Positions 53,301 through 62,329 of a stretch of 64,000 nt of DNA are shown here, one piece after another. Positions within the stretch are counted from its first letter, which is position 1, and each line of letters opens with the position of its first letter. Below the pieces are notes generated by a model that made no database searches, was not told the origin of the DNA, and saw only the letters and a list, made by a program, of their open reading frames with translations. Location of the stretch: contig JAOTRX010000006.1 of NCBI GenBank assembly GCA_030247675.1, forward strand, positions 1 through 64,000, read 5' to 3'. The position numbers and the translations under genes are program-made. The stretch is from Desulforhopalus sp. (GTDB lineage: Bacteria > Desulfobacterota > Desulfobulbia > Desulfobulbales > Desulfocapsaceae).

Positions 53301-54652
53301 CGATTTTTCTTGTTAACCAGTTGCAGCGTTTTGGTGCCGCTGCTCTGGATTTGATCGGATTTGTATATTTGCTGAAAGGTGACATTGGCTCCTACAGGTG
53401 TCCATTCGATGGATACGTCGCGTATATTTACGGTGATATACTTATATTTCTGATTTAAATACTGCTTCTTGGCCCGCCATTCCTGCCTGTTCAGATTGCC
53501 GCTTTTAAAGGAGGGGCTGTAGCAATTGATATAGGAATCGATGTCTTTGGCAACCCACGCGGCTCGCCATTTTTCCACAAAAACCAGCAGATCTTGATTT
53601 TTATCTTGGCCTTTTTCGGCAGCTGGTTTTGCCCCTGATGGTCGAGTTGACTTACTGCCTGGATCGTTACTTTTAGCCAGGACGGGGGCGGGCTTGGTCG
53701 CTGGAACGACCGGTTTCACTGCCGGAACGGTTGGTTTAGGACTGCTATTTTCAGCGACAACCATAGTATCTGCATTGGCTTTTTCGACAAGGTCGGTTTT
53801 TGTCGGACGCACAGCGAGAATCTTCGGTGTGGTATCCTGCTGTTGGACGGCATACAGTGTACGCAAGTTACCAGAGGGCAGCTGCGCAAGGTAAGCGCGT
53901 TTCCGCTCACTGTATTGGGTGAGTTTGTCGTCAAACAGGGTGTAGTGGACCGAGACGACGATTTGTTCACCGCGTTTGATGTACGAAAGGGACTTAATGT
54001 TGTCGATGGGGACTTTTCCAGGATTAACAGACAGTTTTTCAAGTGCGTCTTTGAATTGGGGACTGTTTTTCTGTAGAAGTAGATTGTCGCCGAGGACGAG
54101 TTCCGACTCGGTGTCGAGGATAATGATGGGGATTGAATTGACGGTAAGGTAGGGAGCCAGTTCATCCAGATCAGTATTGTTAAGAGTTATGCAACCGTTT
54201 GTACTGTTGGCAATAAGTTTTTTGTTCGTGCCGTGGATGAAGATGCCGTCTCCAAGACGTCCAGCGTGGGTATCAAAGGCGTTTGGATAATCAAGGTGAA
54301 AGGCGCGGCTACCGAATACGGTGATTCGTTTATCTTCGTAGATTTCAGTAATATGGTAGATGCCTTCAGGTGTTCGAGCGTCACCGCTGGTCTTTTTTGT
54401 GCCGGCATTTTCACCGGTTGCACAGGGGAATTCCTTGAGCATCCGCAATCCGTCTTTTTGTTCAAAAAGTTTAAGGCGTTGATGTTTTTTCTCGACGACC
54501 AGAAAGTGGGAGGGGCCATCGGGGAGGTAAAAGAACAATTGCAGCTGTTCCGCAGGTTCGGCGGTTTGTGCCTGCGGATGCAACACGCTTGCAAAAAGGA
54601 GAAAAACGGCAAGCATAGTTGACAACAAAAAAGGATGGCTATCTAATCTCAT
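53273..54652 (-). CDS. YkuD-fold L,D-carboxypeptidase/transpeptidase with NTF2-like tail, Csd6-like
   Basis: A 459-residue secreted protein. Signal peptide: FLLSTMLAVFLLFASVLHPQAQ. The YkuD domain (about 45-180) has the catalytic His140 and Cys154 (IHGTNKK...STNGCITL). A long, partly Pro/Lys-rich linker leads to a C-terminal NTF2/SnoaL-like domain (LLVFVEKWRAAWVAKDIDSYINCYS). This two-domain layout is that of Csd6/Pgp2, which trims tetrapeptides before Csd4. Here the paired genes overlap. The start is ATG 54652; upstream in-frame sequence to 54859 lacks conserved residues. No clear ribosome-binding site. Confidence 0.8.
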   Translation of the reverse strand: MRLDSHPFLLSTMLAVFLLFASVLHPQAQTAEPAEQLQLFFYLPDGPSHFLVVEKKHQRLKLFEQKDGLRMLKEFPCATGENAGTKKTSGDARTPEGIYHITEIYEDKRITVFGSRAFHLDYPNAFDTHAGRLGDGIFIHGTNKKLIANSTNGCITLNNTDLDELAPYLTVNSIPIIILDTESELVLGDNLLLQKNSPQFKDALEKLSVNPGKVPIDNIKSLSYIKRGEQIVVSVHYTLFDDKLTQYSERKRAYLAQLPSGNLRTLYAVQQQDTTPKILAVRPTKTDLVEKANADTMVVAENSSPKPTVPAVKPVVPATKPAPVLAKSNDPGSKSTRPSGAKPAAEKGQDKNQDLLVFVEKWRAAWVAKDIDSYINCYSPSFKSGNLNRQEWRAKKQYLNQKYKYITVNIRDVSIEWTPVGANVTFQQIYKSDQIQSSGTKTLQLVNKKNRWMIENEII

Positions 54653-56126
54653 AATATATTGCAATAATTTTAAATCGTTACTGTTTTCAGAAATTAATAC
54701 AGTTCGGGAAGGATTCGCAATATGTTGCCTTCTGATTGGCAAAAGATCGAAAAAGATCCCGGTGTTATGCTCAGAGCCCTCTGTGAATACAGGTATATGC
54801 CTTGTGGAAACCGAAAAAGATGGTTTGGAAAGCAATGGTCCTGCCCTTCGACTGCCCAACTTAGCTTATTCGCATGATTTTGACAAATTCTCTCGGATCG
54901 AAATACAGAAATTTTCTTGGATTGGCAAGGGTGCTATACCAGGGCTTGGGAAAGTGCCGGGAGCCCAGTTTGCCCATGTTAAGGGCGGATGATAAGACTT
55001 GTGCCATCCAGGAAATGACGCGCATGTGTTGTGCAAAAGAAGCGTTGGCAGGAACCTAAAGCAGTTAGGAGATACGTTCCCAGTGGGCCTTTGCCATCCG
55101 AGGTGTGCAAGTTGTTCAAAATGGTCAACTGCCGGCCATTGACTGTGTTGGGATAGGTTGTCTGGATAATTGATGATTATCAAATTATCTCCAGAGGTTG
55201 AGTCGTCTTGAAATGCCTTGCGCGGTGGTCAATTATCGGCTAGGTTTAAAGGAAGAGAGGGAGATACTCGAAGCTTCCCATTCACCCAACAAATACCTGT
55301 GAGTTGCCGTCGTATATCTTATATGCGCTTCCCATCACCATGAACAGTGGTTGTAACTCCTTTATGCGGGATGGTATGCGGGCGTTTACAAGTCGCAATT
55401 GGAATGAACCGCCAACATATTTCAGCGCTTGAACGGAAACGCTGAGAGTTTTGAAGCAGCATTGATGATTGGACAATTATGAATTAATTGTAGCGGTTAG
55501 TACAGTGCCTAACAGCGCTGTTCTTGACATGGAGAGCAAAGCGCAAACTCCGTTGCTGAAGTCGATTACCGCTGCAAACGCTTTGGATTCATCTTGTCTT
55601 TACCATTCGATGGCCAGAACCTGGGAAGAAATGACGGAGACCTGCCTCTTTATTATAGTCACCGGGAATATTTCCCGGTGATACTGGGTGGCTAGTCCGT
55701 ACGCGCTGGACCTCCTTCAGGTTATGGGAGGAGGTATCTCCATGCTGGCCGACTATCTCTCTGTTGCGCTTCGATCGCTTAATGGGATTACGGGATGCAG
55801 CCAGCCAAGATGCTTCAACCGGGCAGAAGACGGAGTCTGAACGCAGTGATAAGATTAGTGTTCTCGCTTGCGGTTCTTGCATAAATAATCGATGAGGAGT
55901 AGCATACTTGTGAGATGCATTAATTGCATATTGCGATTGTGGCATGTATTGCTGTACCTTTTTTTGATAAGGTTTTGAGTAGGTCAGACAGAAGAATGAG
56001 ATTGTCATCTGGCCAAAATCGGTTGCAAACTGGCAAAAGTGAGAAATGAGGGGTTAAAGACACTGGGTGTCTAGAGAGGGCGGTGTCAGTCTCCATACGG
56101 CGGGTGAAAAACTACGGAAAAGGTAA
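54653..56126. other. 1.5-kb stretch without a convincing gene
   Basis: Frames up to about 140 codons exist on both strands, but none shows a known family, good start site or usual codon bias, and several look like decayed sequence. The only strong structure is the palindrome at 55659-55681. No tRNA or rRNA pattern was recognised. Confidence 0.5.
55659..55681. repeat. 10-bp-arm perfect palindrome
   Basis: TCACCGGGAA-TAT-TTCCCGGTGA. No flanking T-tract, so not a classical terminator; it could be a cruciform-forming site or recombination remnant. Confidence 0.6.
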
Positions 56127-56693
56127 ATGACTATGAACCAGGATTATATTCCTTTCTCTGAAATTATTCTCGAAATTGGCAAGATATGTAAGCAGAAAGC
56201 AACCGGTACATTGTTTGTGTCGACGAGTGACAACCGCAGTGCCCAAATCATGCTCGATAGAGGTGAGATTGTCTTCGTCTTCTTTTCAGGCAAACGTGGC
56301 CAGGAGGCCCTCATGCTGATGTCAAAGATTGAAGAGGGCCGCTTTCGATTTCAAGAGGGAGGAGTTGTGGCGCGCCGTATGGCGTTGCCGTCCAACCAGG
56401 AGATTCTTCAAGCATTGAGTGGCGCCCCCAGTCAGAGTGTCACCTCTTCCTGGGCAGCGCCGGCAGTGCCAGAAAAAAAGGCCCCTACCGGAGGCGGTCT
56501 GAGTGCCGAGCAGAAAAGCGTTCTCGAGGCCTGCATGGCCGATTGTATTGGCCCCATGGCTGCAATAATCTGCGAGGACCATTTCAGTTCGATAGGGGAT
56601 CTGAAATCTGCCATCGAGGCCCTGGCCGAGGAGATACCTTCTGCCGCACAGGCCAAGAAATTTAGGGAGATGGTTGCCGAACGTCTGGGGTAA
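56127..56693 (+). CDS. DUF4388 (PATAN-like) signalling protein
   Basis: A 188-residue cytoplasmic protein. Residues about 8-85 form a DUF4388-type domain (ILEIGKICKQKATGTLFV, IMLDRGEIVFVFFSGKRGQEALMLM, RFRFQEGG). After a Pro/Ser linker a second helical domain follows (LEACMADCIGPMAAIICEDHF, IEALAEEIPSAAQAKKF), the DUF8082-like C-terminal domain seen with DUF4388. Such proteins occur near chemotaxis and two-component genes. It is convergent with the hybrid kinase gene. Two terminators follow. Confidence 0.8.
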   Translation: MTMNQDYIPFSEIILEIGKICKQKATGTLFVSTSDNRSAQIMLDRGEIVFVFFSGKRGQEALMLMSKIEEGRFRFQEGGVVARRMALPSNQEILQALSGAPSQSVTSSWAAPAVPEKKAPTGGGLSAEQKSVLEACMADCIGPMAAIICEDHFSSIGDLKSAIEALAEEIPSAAQAKKFREMVAERLG

Positions 56694-56705
56694 CACCGCT
56701 ACGTT

Positions 56706-56740
56706 TTGAAGCCCCGCTGCGGTACTTCAAGGCTTTTTTT
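56706..56740 (+). terminator. Terminator after the DUF4388 gene
   Basis: TTGAAG...CCGCTGCGG...CTTCAA stem followed by GGC and seven T. Confidence 0.75.
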
Positions 56741-56751
56741 AAGTACAATAC

Positions 56752-56785
56752 AGGCCAGTCACCATTAAGGTGATTGGCCTTTTTT
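56752..56785. terminator. Second terminator, convergent genes
   Basis: AGGCCAGTCACC / GGTGATTGGCCT stem (one wobble), loop ATTAA, then a T-run. Confidence 0.85.
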
Positions 56786-56874
56786 CATGTGCGGCAAAGG
56801 TATCTCTGGTTTGTATCTAGAAAGATACAGCCAGGTTACGATGAGTAAAATGCGAGCGCGCTTGGTTTGCGGGG

Positions 56875-59229
56875 TCAGTTTTTCTCAAAGATCGTCCTGA
56901 GCTTACTTGCCAGATCATGTTTTGAGAATGGCTTCTGAATAAACTGAATGCCCTCATCAAGAATACCCTGCAGAGTGATAACATCTGAAGTGTATCCCGA
57001 CATGAACAGGCATCTGAGATGCGGATTGTTTTGCAACAGCTTTTTGGCCAGGTCTCGGCCGTTCATTCCCGGCATCACGACATCGGTGAGGAGCAGGTGT
57101 ATGTCTCTTGCGTGATTGCCAACGAGGTTGATCGCGTCATGTGGTGTGGCTGCTGTCAGCACGGTGTAGCCAAGATGCTGGAGCATGGTCGTGGTCATCT
57201 TCAGAAGCACCGGCTCGTCCTCAACCACAAGGATAGTCTCGTTACCTCTTTCGGGGAGGGTGGGTAAGTCTGCAGTCTGTTTTGGTTCTGCCTGACTACT
57301 GTGCCGGGGCAAGTAAATTGTAAAAGTGGTTCCCTGACCTGGCTCGCTGTAAACATTAACGAATCCGTTGTTTTGCCGCACGGCACCGTACACGGTGGCG
57401 AGCCCGAGGCCTGTTCCCTCTCCTACTCCCTTGGTGGTAAAAAATGGCTCGAAAATATGAGCCAATGTCTCTTTATCCATGCCACAGCCATTGTCACTCA
57501 CAGTTATTCGGGCATAGTCTCCGGATACAAAGCCTGCGTGTTCGCCGCAGTATTCTTTTGTAAAGGTGCTGTTGCTCGTTTCAACCGTGAGCTTACCGAC
57601 TCCGGCAATGGCGGCCCGGGCATTAACGCAGAGGTTAGCAAGAATCTGGTCAATTTGCGATGGGTCCATCTTGACGGGCCACAGGCCGGAGCCGGGCAAC
57701 CATGCAAGATCGATATCCTCGCCTATGAGCCGGCGGAGCATTTTCAGCATACCCTCAATGGTGTCGTTGAGGTCTATTACCCTTGGGGCAATTGTTTGTC
57801 TGCGGGCAAAAGCGAGTAACTGTCTGGTAATATCGGTGGATCGGCTGGCGGCCTTATGGATTTCTTGTAGGTCGGCATACAGGGGTTGAGAGGGATCAAG
57901 CTGCTCCATGATCATTTCCGTGTGGCCAAGGATAACGCCGAGCATGTTGTTAAAGTCGTGTGCTACTCCCCCGGCAAGCTGGCCAACCGACTCCATCTTC
58001 TTAGCCTGTAGCAACTGACTTTCAAGTCGTGACTTTTCCTCTTCAATGCGTTTTCGCTCAGTGATGTCGTGGGCTACACCATGCACGAGCCGCAGGTTGC
58101 CATTATCAGCATAATGGAAGTTGCAGGTCCACAGTAAGTGAAAAACTTCCTGGGTGATTTGGTTGATTTGGCGATTTTCAAATGAGCTTCGCAGGAGGTG
58201 GTGGTTTGTACAATCGCTAAACCATTTTTCTGTTTTTTCCAGGTCTTCCGGATGGATAAAGGCGAAAGCAGATTTTCCAAGACATTCCTCTGGTGGAAAT
58301 CCGAAAATCCTTTCCGCGCAATGGTTTACATAGGTAAATCGGCCAGTTTCATCAGTTCTGGTAATCAGATCACTGGTTTCTTCGACAATCCTCCGATATT
58401 TCTCCTCGCTGGCTACAAGTTCCTCGGCAACCCGATATTCGTCTGTTACATCTCGAAAGACCAGGACTACACCACGAATATTTCCAGTATTATCAAGAAT
58501 AGGTGCCGCAGAATCGGCAATCTGATAGTGAACCCCGGATTTTGAAATGAGCGAGGTATGATTGGCAAGATCGACTACTTTTCCTGAGGCCAATACGCTT
58601 TTGACTGGGTCGGGGGCCGGTTGCAAGGTGTGGGTATTGACAATGCGGAAAACCGTGGACAGATCGACTCCCAAGGCCTCTTCAGCCACCCATCCGGTCA
58701 AGGCCTCGGCGACCGGATTCATGTTGGTGACTTTACTTTCTATATTCGCAGAGATTACCGCATCACCAATGGAATTGAGGGTGATGCGCAGATCTTCCTG
58801 TTTCTCCTGGAGTTCCATGGTTCTTTCCACCACCCGCTGCTCCAAATCGGCCATAAGGGCCTCATTGAGTGTTCTCTGGGCCTTTTCTTCAAAAACCACG
58901 CCGAGCATGTTGGTGAAATTCTGTAAAAATGGCACATACGGCTCAAAGACATCGCTTTCAGCAATTTCGAGATACAACTCCGCATAGGTAACTGTCTTGT
59001 ATTTAACCGGAAGAATCCTGGTCATCGGGGAAATTTGGGTGGCGCTGACTGATGGAGGAGAAGTCTGGCAACCGAATCGGTACGACAATTTCTTTATGCC
59101 AGCCACCCCCTTGAGCCCCTGACAAACGAAATCGAGCATCGATGTCTGGCTTGGCATGAGGGTAACCATACTCTGCAGTATGGTGATTCGCCCGAGATTT
59201 TCGACCGAAAGGCTATTGGCGGTGCTCAT
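56875..59229 (-). CDS. Hybrid sensor histidine kinase (GAF-like, two PAS, HisKA, HATPase, receiver)
   Basis: A 784-residue soluble hybrid kinase. Residues about 10-115 look like a degenerate GAF domain. A short coiled coil follows, then PAS 1 (about 145-265: SIGDAVISANIESKV), PAS 2 (about 275-395: YRRIVEETSDLITRTDETGRF, ending ITERKRIEE), HisKA with phospho-His424 (GGVAHDFNN), HATPase (DNGCGMDKET, GTGLGLATV) and a C-terminal receiver (VVEDEP, phospho-Asp716 in LLTDVVMPG). No membrane segments, so a cytoplasmic signal is likely, fed through its neighbour: the MEDS-domain gene overlaps its start by 17 bp. Confidence 0.9.
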   Translation of the reverse strand: MSTANSLSVENLGRITILQSMVTLMPSQTSMLDFVCQGLKGVAGIKKLSYRFGCQTSPPSVSATQISPMTRILPVKYKTVTYAELYLEIAESDVFEPYVPFLQNFTNMLGVVFEEKAQRTLNEALMADLEQRVVERTMELQEKQEDLRITLNSIGDAVISANIESKVTNMNPVAEALTGWVAEEALGVDLSTVFRIVNTHTLQPAPDPVKSVLASGKVVDLANHTSLISKSGVHYQIADSAAPILDNTGNIRGVVLVFRDVTDEYRVAEELVASEEKYRRIVEETSDLITRTDETGRFTYVNHCAERIFGFPPEECLGKSAFAFIHPEDLEKTEKWFSDCTNHHLLRSSFENRQINQITQEVFHLLWTCNFHYADNGNLRLVHGVAHDITERKRIEEEKSRLESQLLQAKKMESVGQLAGGVAHDFNNMLGVILGHTEMIMEQLDPSQPLYADLQEIHKAASRSTDITRQLLAFARRQTIAPRVIDLNDTIEGMLKMLRRLIGEDIDLAWLPGSGLWPVKMDPSQIDQILANLCVNARAAIAGVGKLTVETSNSTFTKEYCGEHAGFVSGDYARITVSDNGCGMDKETLAHIFEPFFTTKGVGEGTGLGLATVYGAVRQNNGFVNVYSEPGQGTTFTIYLPRHSSQAEPKQTADLPTLPERGNETILVVEDEPVLLKMTTTMLQHLGYTVLTAATPHDAINLVGNHARDIHLLLTDVVMPGMNGRDLAKKLLQNNPHLRCLFMSGYTSDVITLQGILDEGIQFIQKPFSKHDLASKLRTIFEKN

Positions 59230-59851
59230 CGGATCCGTCTCCCTGCAGATAGTCTTCCGGCTCGATATAAAAAGGATTGTTGATTACACTGCCGTTTACA
59301 ATCATCTGCGGGTGAACCTTGAGTACTTCGAGAATCGTCGCCCCATCAAACAAGTTGGCATCATACTGACAAACTGCGGTGACTGGATGATCCCTCAGCA
59401 GCATGCTCACCCGCGATTCGTATTCAAGAAGACGCTCTCCGCCGGGAACCTGCTGCACCTCCGGAGTCATCTCGCCGATAACTCTGGCGGCATGAAAGCC
59501 CATTGCCAGTGCGTCGTTATAGTACGTGGTAAGTATCTCCAGCATGCGATCAGGGTCAAAAACCCCATCCTTAAAATATACCTCTCGTGTTCCCCCGAAA
59601 ATGATGGCGTTTTGTGCCTTCCGGTCATCGTAGGAGATATTGTTGGTGTGCAGATACGCCCTGATTTGATCTTCAGTCAGTCTTCCAGAAAAACATGCGG
59701 TGCGTTCACCTGCTTGGAGACCGGAAAGGAGAAATTTGAGAAGCGAGTCGACTCGCTCTTCCTCGCTGGTGAAAACCAGGCACAAGTGGGTCCCGATAGG
59801 AACTTTTTCCGCTGTAAAACCAAGGGATACCTCTGGGTGGTTGTGGTTCAT
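59213..59851 (-). CDS. MEDS-domain (DcmR-like sensory) protein
   Basis: A 212-residue protein matching the MEDS domain found in the dichloromethane regulator DcmR and in methanogen/methylotroph sensors: HLCLVFTSEEERVDSLLKFLLSGLQAGERTACF at the start, a second conserved stretch with MGFHAARVIGEMTPEV, and VTAVCQYDANLFDGATILEVLKVHPQMIVNG near the end (read as spaced motifs). It is a ligand-sensing fold without DNA-binding or kinase output of its own. The overlap with the hybrid kinase gene suggests it is that kinase's input partner. The ligand is unknown. Confidence 0.8.
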   Translation of the reverse strand: MNHNHPEVSLGFTAEKVPIGTHLCLVFTSEEERVDSLLKFLLSGLQAGERTACFSGRLTEDQIRAYLHTNNISYDDRKAQNAIIFGGTREVYFKDGVFDPDRMLEILTTYYNDALAMGFHAARVIGEMTPEVQQVPGGERLLEYESRVSMLLRDHPVTAVCQYDANLFDGATILEVLKVHPQMIVNGSVINNPFYIEPEDYLQGDGSDEHRQ

Positions 59852-60437
59852 GATAACCTCCTGTTTATCGGATTTGCGTCTTTAATAACAGGCCCTCCTC
59901 AGGCGGCAATAGTTGGCACTGGTTTGTAATAGTATTATAAACCGGCAACTATTGGTAGGGGTGTTTTATATGCAAGGCGGTGATTCTCGGTAATCTCTTA
60001 GTAGCTTACTCCTGAAAAGCTGCTATAAAAACCAAGAATATGGGTTTGGTAAAACCTTGGTAATCGAGGTACCTCCAAGGTACTTATACCCCTCAAGGGG
60101 GCACTAAAAAGAGTCCCCTCTACAGTGGGAGGGGATAATAGCCCGCTTTTAAAGAGGATAGGGATGATACTTTAAGGGTGCAACCGAAATTGGCTGCAAC
60201 TACCAAGTCATTTGGCGATATGTCTGACGCTTTGAGCATTGTCCTGTAGCCGGGTCATTTTTCAACAACGGCTTAGCGTTATAGAAATTCATTAAATATG
60301 CCGGTCCTTCTTGATGGGAGGGGGGCTGCGCCCTATACTGTCTGAAGGTGGTAAGCATGTTTGTTTTCTCCATACATTGCAGCACAAGACAATCAAACAC
60401 AAGGTCGTGAACAGCGCCTTGTCCCATAAGGAAATCT
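59852..60437. other. Intergenic region without a convincing gene
   Basis: About 590 bp; a 75-codon minus-strand frame at 60200-60427 has no recognisable features. It contains a group of close hairpins (see 60068-60134) and probably the promoters of two divergent units. Confidence 0.5.
60068..60134. repeat. Three consecutive small hairpins
   Basis: GAGGTACCTC palindrome, CCCCTCAAGGGG, and CCCCTC/GAGGGG with an eight-base loop at 60115-60134. No T-runs follow, so a leader or operator array is possible but unproven. Confidence 0.4.
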
Positions 60438-61538
60438 ATGAAATCGCCAACTCCGCCACCTGCACTGCTCCAGATTATTCAGCATAACTGTGATGTTTCC
60501 GATGCCCGGGATCACGGTGTTTATTCAATGTGCACGATGGTTCTCAAGCTCCGCAATCTTTATAAGTGGGAGAATGGCCTCCAGCCGTGGCAAGAGCCTG
60601 ATGCAGCTGAGCTTCTCGACTGGATTGAGGCAAAGGAAAATTATTGGGCAACTATAGGAGGAGAGGCGCTTTTTCCGCTGCCGCTAGCCGGCAAAACCCT
60701 CGATCCGTTCCAGCTCGAAGAGATCAATGGCACTCTTGCAGAAACCTCCCTGGTGTATGGAGCCGGATTCGGGAGGTCGATGAAGACCATTTTTTTTCTC
60801 GCCGAAGTCGTTGAAAAGAGGGAGATAGAGAGCTGTCCAGTGATTATCCTCGATAAAGAATTTGCCAGAGAGATGGCTAGTCCGTTTGCCATGGTTCAGG
60901 ATGGCCTTATCCTCATTCGCAAGGAGTCGCTGCGATTTTTTCTTTGGGATCAGATCCAGGAAGTGCGTTCTTCCTGCAGAAATTCCATACTACAGGCACT
61001 GCGCACCTATCCGGTCTTCAAAGACGGTTTGCTTGACCAGGAACTGCTGAAAACGGAACTCGACACCATCGTAGAAAAAGAGATGAACCTCTTCGTGTAT
61101 CACGAAGTCGGTGAGATTCTGCAGACCACTCTAAATTCGGAGGCACTGCAGATGATAGTCGGGCATTTCCCGGGTACGGTGATCGAACATGTCGGCAGGG
61201 CGGTCAAAGATCTCCTGGCCGACACGCATCCTCACGGCCTTTTGGCGTATCTTACCAGGGAACAGCGTGAGTCATCCCTTGGTTTTTATCTGTCCTTTGC
61301 CGATGGCCTTCGGCAAAGGCTCTTTCCGGAGATCATGGCCGCCTGGCCGCAATTTCTTGCCGATCGGGACTGGCAGCATGTCGAGCAGGCGCGAATTGCC
61401 TGTTGGGACAGAAACCAGGCGCTGGCCGAGCAGATCCAGGCGATCTGCTCAATGATCGGCAACGATTCGGATGAGCTCATCATGAACCGTTTTAACCTGC
61501 AGGTTCTGTCACCATTGGGCCTGGCAAAACCGCTGTGA
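60438..61538 (+). CDS. Hypothetical protein, probably conserved in deltaproteobacteria
   Basis: A 366-residue soluble protein. A conserved-looking N-terminal block (VSDARDHGVYSMCTMVLKLRNLYKWENGLQPW) is followed by mixed helices and strands, without membrane segments or signal peptide. I recall similar proteins annotated as Sfum_1244-type in Syntrophobacter and relatives, but cannot confirm this here. Nothing suggests a reaction. The gene runs convergently with the small periplasmic protein gene. The start is ATG 60438, with an AAGGAAA leader. Confidence 0.6.
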   Translation: MKSPTPPPALLQIIQHNCDVSDARDHGVYSMCTMVLKLRNLYKWENGLQPWQEPDAAELLDWIEAKENYWATIGGEALFPLPLAGKTLDPFQLEEINGTLAETSLVYGAGFGRSMKTIFFLAEVVEKREIESCPVIILDKEFAREMASPFAMVQDGLILIRKESLRFFLWDQIQEVRSSCRNSILQALRTYPVFKDGLLDQELLKTELDTIVEKEMNLFVYHEVGEILQTTLNSEALQMIVGHFPGTVIEHVGRAVKDLLADTHPHGLLAYLTREQRESSLGFYLSFADGLRQRLFPEIMAAWPQFLADRDWQHVEQARIACWDRNQALAEQIQAICSMIGNDSDELIMNRFNLQVLSPLGLAKPL

Positions 61539-61558
61539 TAAGGGGCTGAAAATGGTGT

Positions 61559-61888
61559 CTATTGCACCTTCACCCGCACCTCGATGGCGTTGATCCTGTC
61601 GATGACGACTATTGCGTCGAAGAATTCCTTCTGGCTGAGTTTTTCCAGGTGCAAAAGGCCGTTTTTGACGTTTGCCACCACCCCCGAAATCGTCTGCCCG
61701 GAGGATAAGGTGACGGTGACCATCTTGCCCTTGTAGGCGAGGAGGTTGTCGGTAAGGCTCGTTTCAATGTTGATCTTTGGTGCGGCACCTGTAGGTTCAG
61801 CTGCGGCTGAGATTGTCTGAGCGCAAAATGTTCCTGATATGATCATGGTCAGTGCTAGGGCAATGGCGGTGATTATTCCGTACTTCAT
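61559..61888 (-). CDS. Small secreted protein with an Sm-like fold
   Basis: A 109-residue protein: signal peptide (KYGIITAIALALTMIISGTFCAQ, cleavage near residue 27), then a beta-rich core (KGKMVTVTLSSGQTISGVVANVKN, AIVVIDRINAIEVRV), which has the strand pattern of Sm/LSm-type barrels, although a function in RNA binding is not implied for a periplasmic protein. ATG 61888 follows AGGGGG ten bases upstream; the frame continues to 61990 but without conserved content. It carries the hairpin element 4 in its leader. Confidence 0.7.
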   Translation of the reverse strand: MKYGIITAIALALTMIISGTFCAQTISAAAEPTGAAPKINIETSLTDNLLAYKGKMVTVTLSSGQTISGVVANVKNGLLHLEKLSQKEFFDAIVVIDRINAIEVRVKVQ

Positions 61889-61922
61889 GGTTCGGATCCC
61901 CCTGGTTGTTGGTGTGCTTGAT

Positions 61923-61967
61923 GGGCAGCTTGTCTGCTCAAACGAAACCTGTCCTTGTGGTATAACC
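61923..61967 (-). promoter_or_regulatory. Copy 4 of the upstream hairpin element
   Basis: On the minus strand: GGTTATACC, 11 bases, GTTTCGTT, then TGAGCAG-ACAAG-CTGCCCA. One stem position is changed so that it pairs by G-U on the plus strand only. It begins about 35 nt before the small periplasmic protein's start. The following gap to 62329 shows no other feature. Confidence 0.6.
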
Positions 61968-62329
61968 GGTTTTATTTGCACCGTTACCAACGATTTGAAT
62001 ACGGATTGCTAATTATTTCAAGAGAATTGCAGGGCGCACCGGTATGTCGAGGCAGGATTAGTTTCTTGCCGACCGGCGATCCTTCGTTGCCGGCCTTGCA
62101 CCGGCTGTGGGCGGGTCGCGAGGGAAAACTTTTCTTTTGCCATTGTTCGGGAATGTGGTAATTAAAAACTGCCTTTCGAGGAAGACCAGGTTGGCCAAAG
62201 AACTGCGGTGTTTGGCTGTTTGGCGAGGGGCCGGCCATGTTTTGTGGTTTCCTCAGCCTTGGTTCAGGTATGGCTCTGCGCGCCGAGCGCAAGGTGAACG
62301 GGTGCTTCTCTTCACGCTCTCAAACTGAT

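Noticed and set aside
55589..56008. 139-codon minus-strand frame in the gene-poor stretch
   Set aside because: Overlaps the palindrome, no conserved motif or convincing start; also tested by eye for an intron or riboswitch pattern without success.
60200..60427. 75-codon minus-strand frame
   Set aside because: No recognised domain and no ribosome-binding site.
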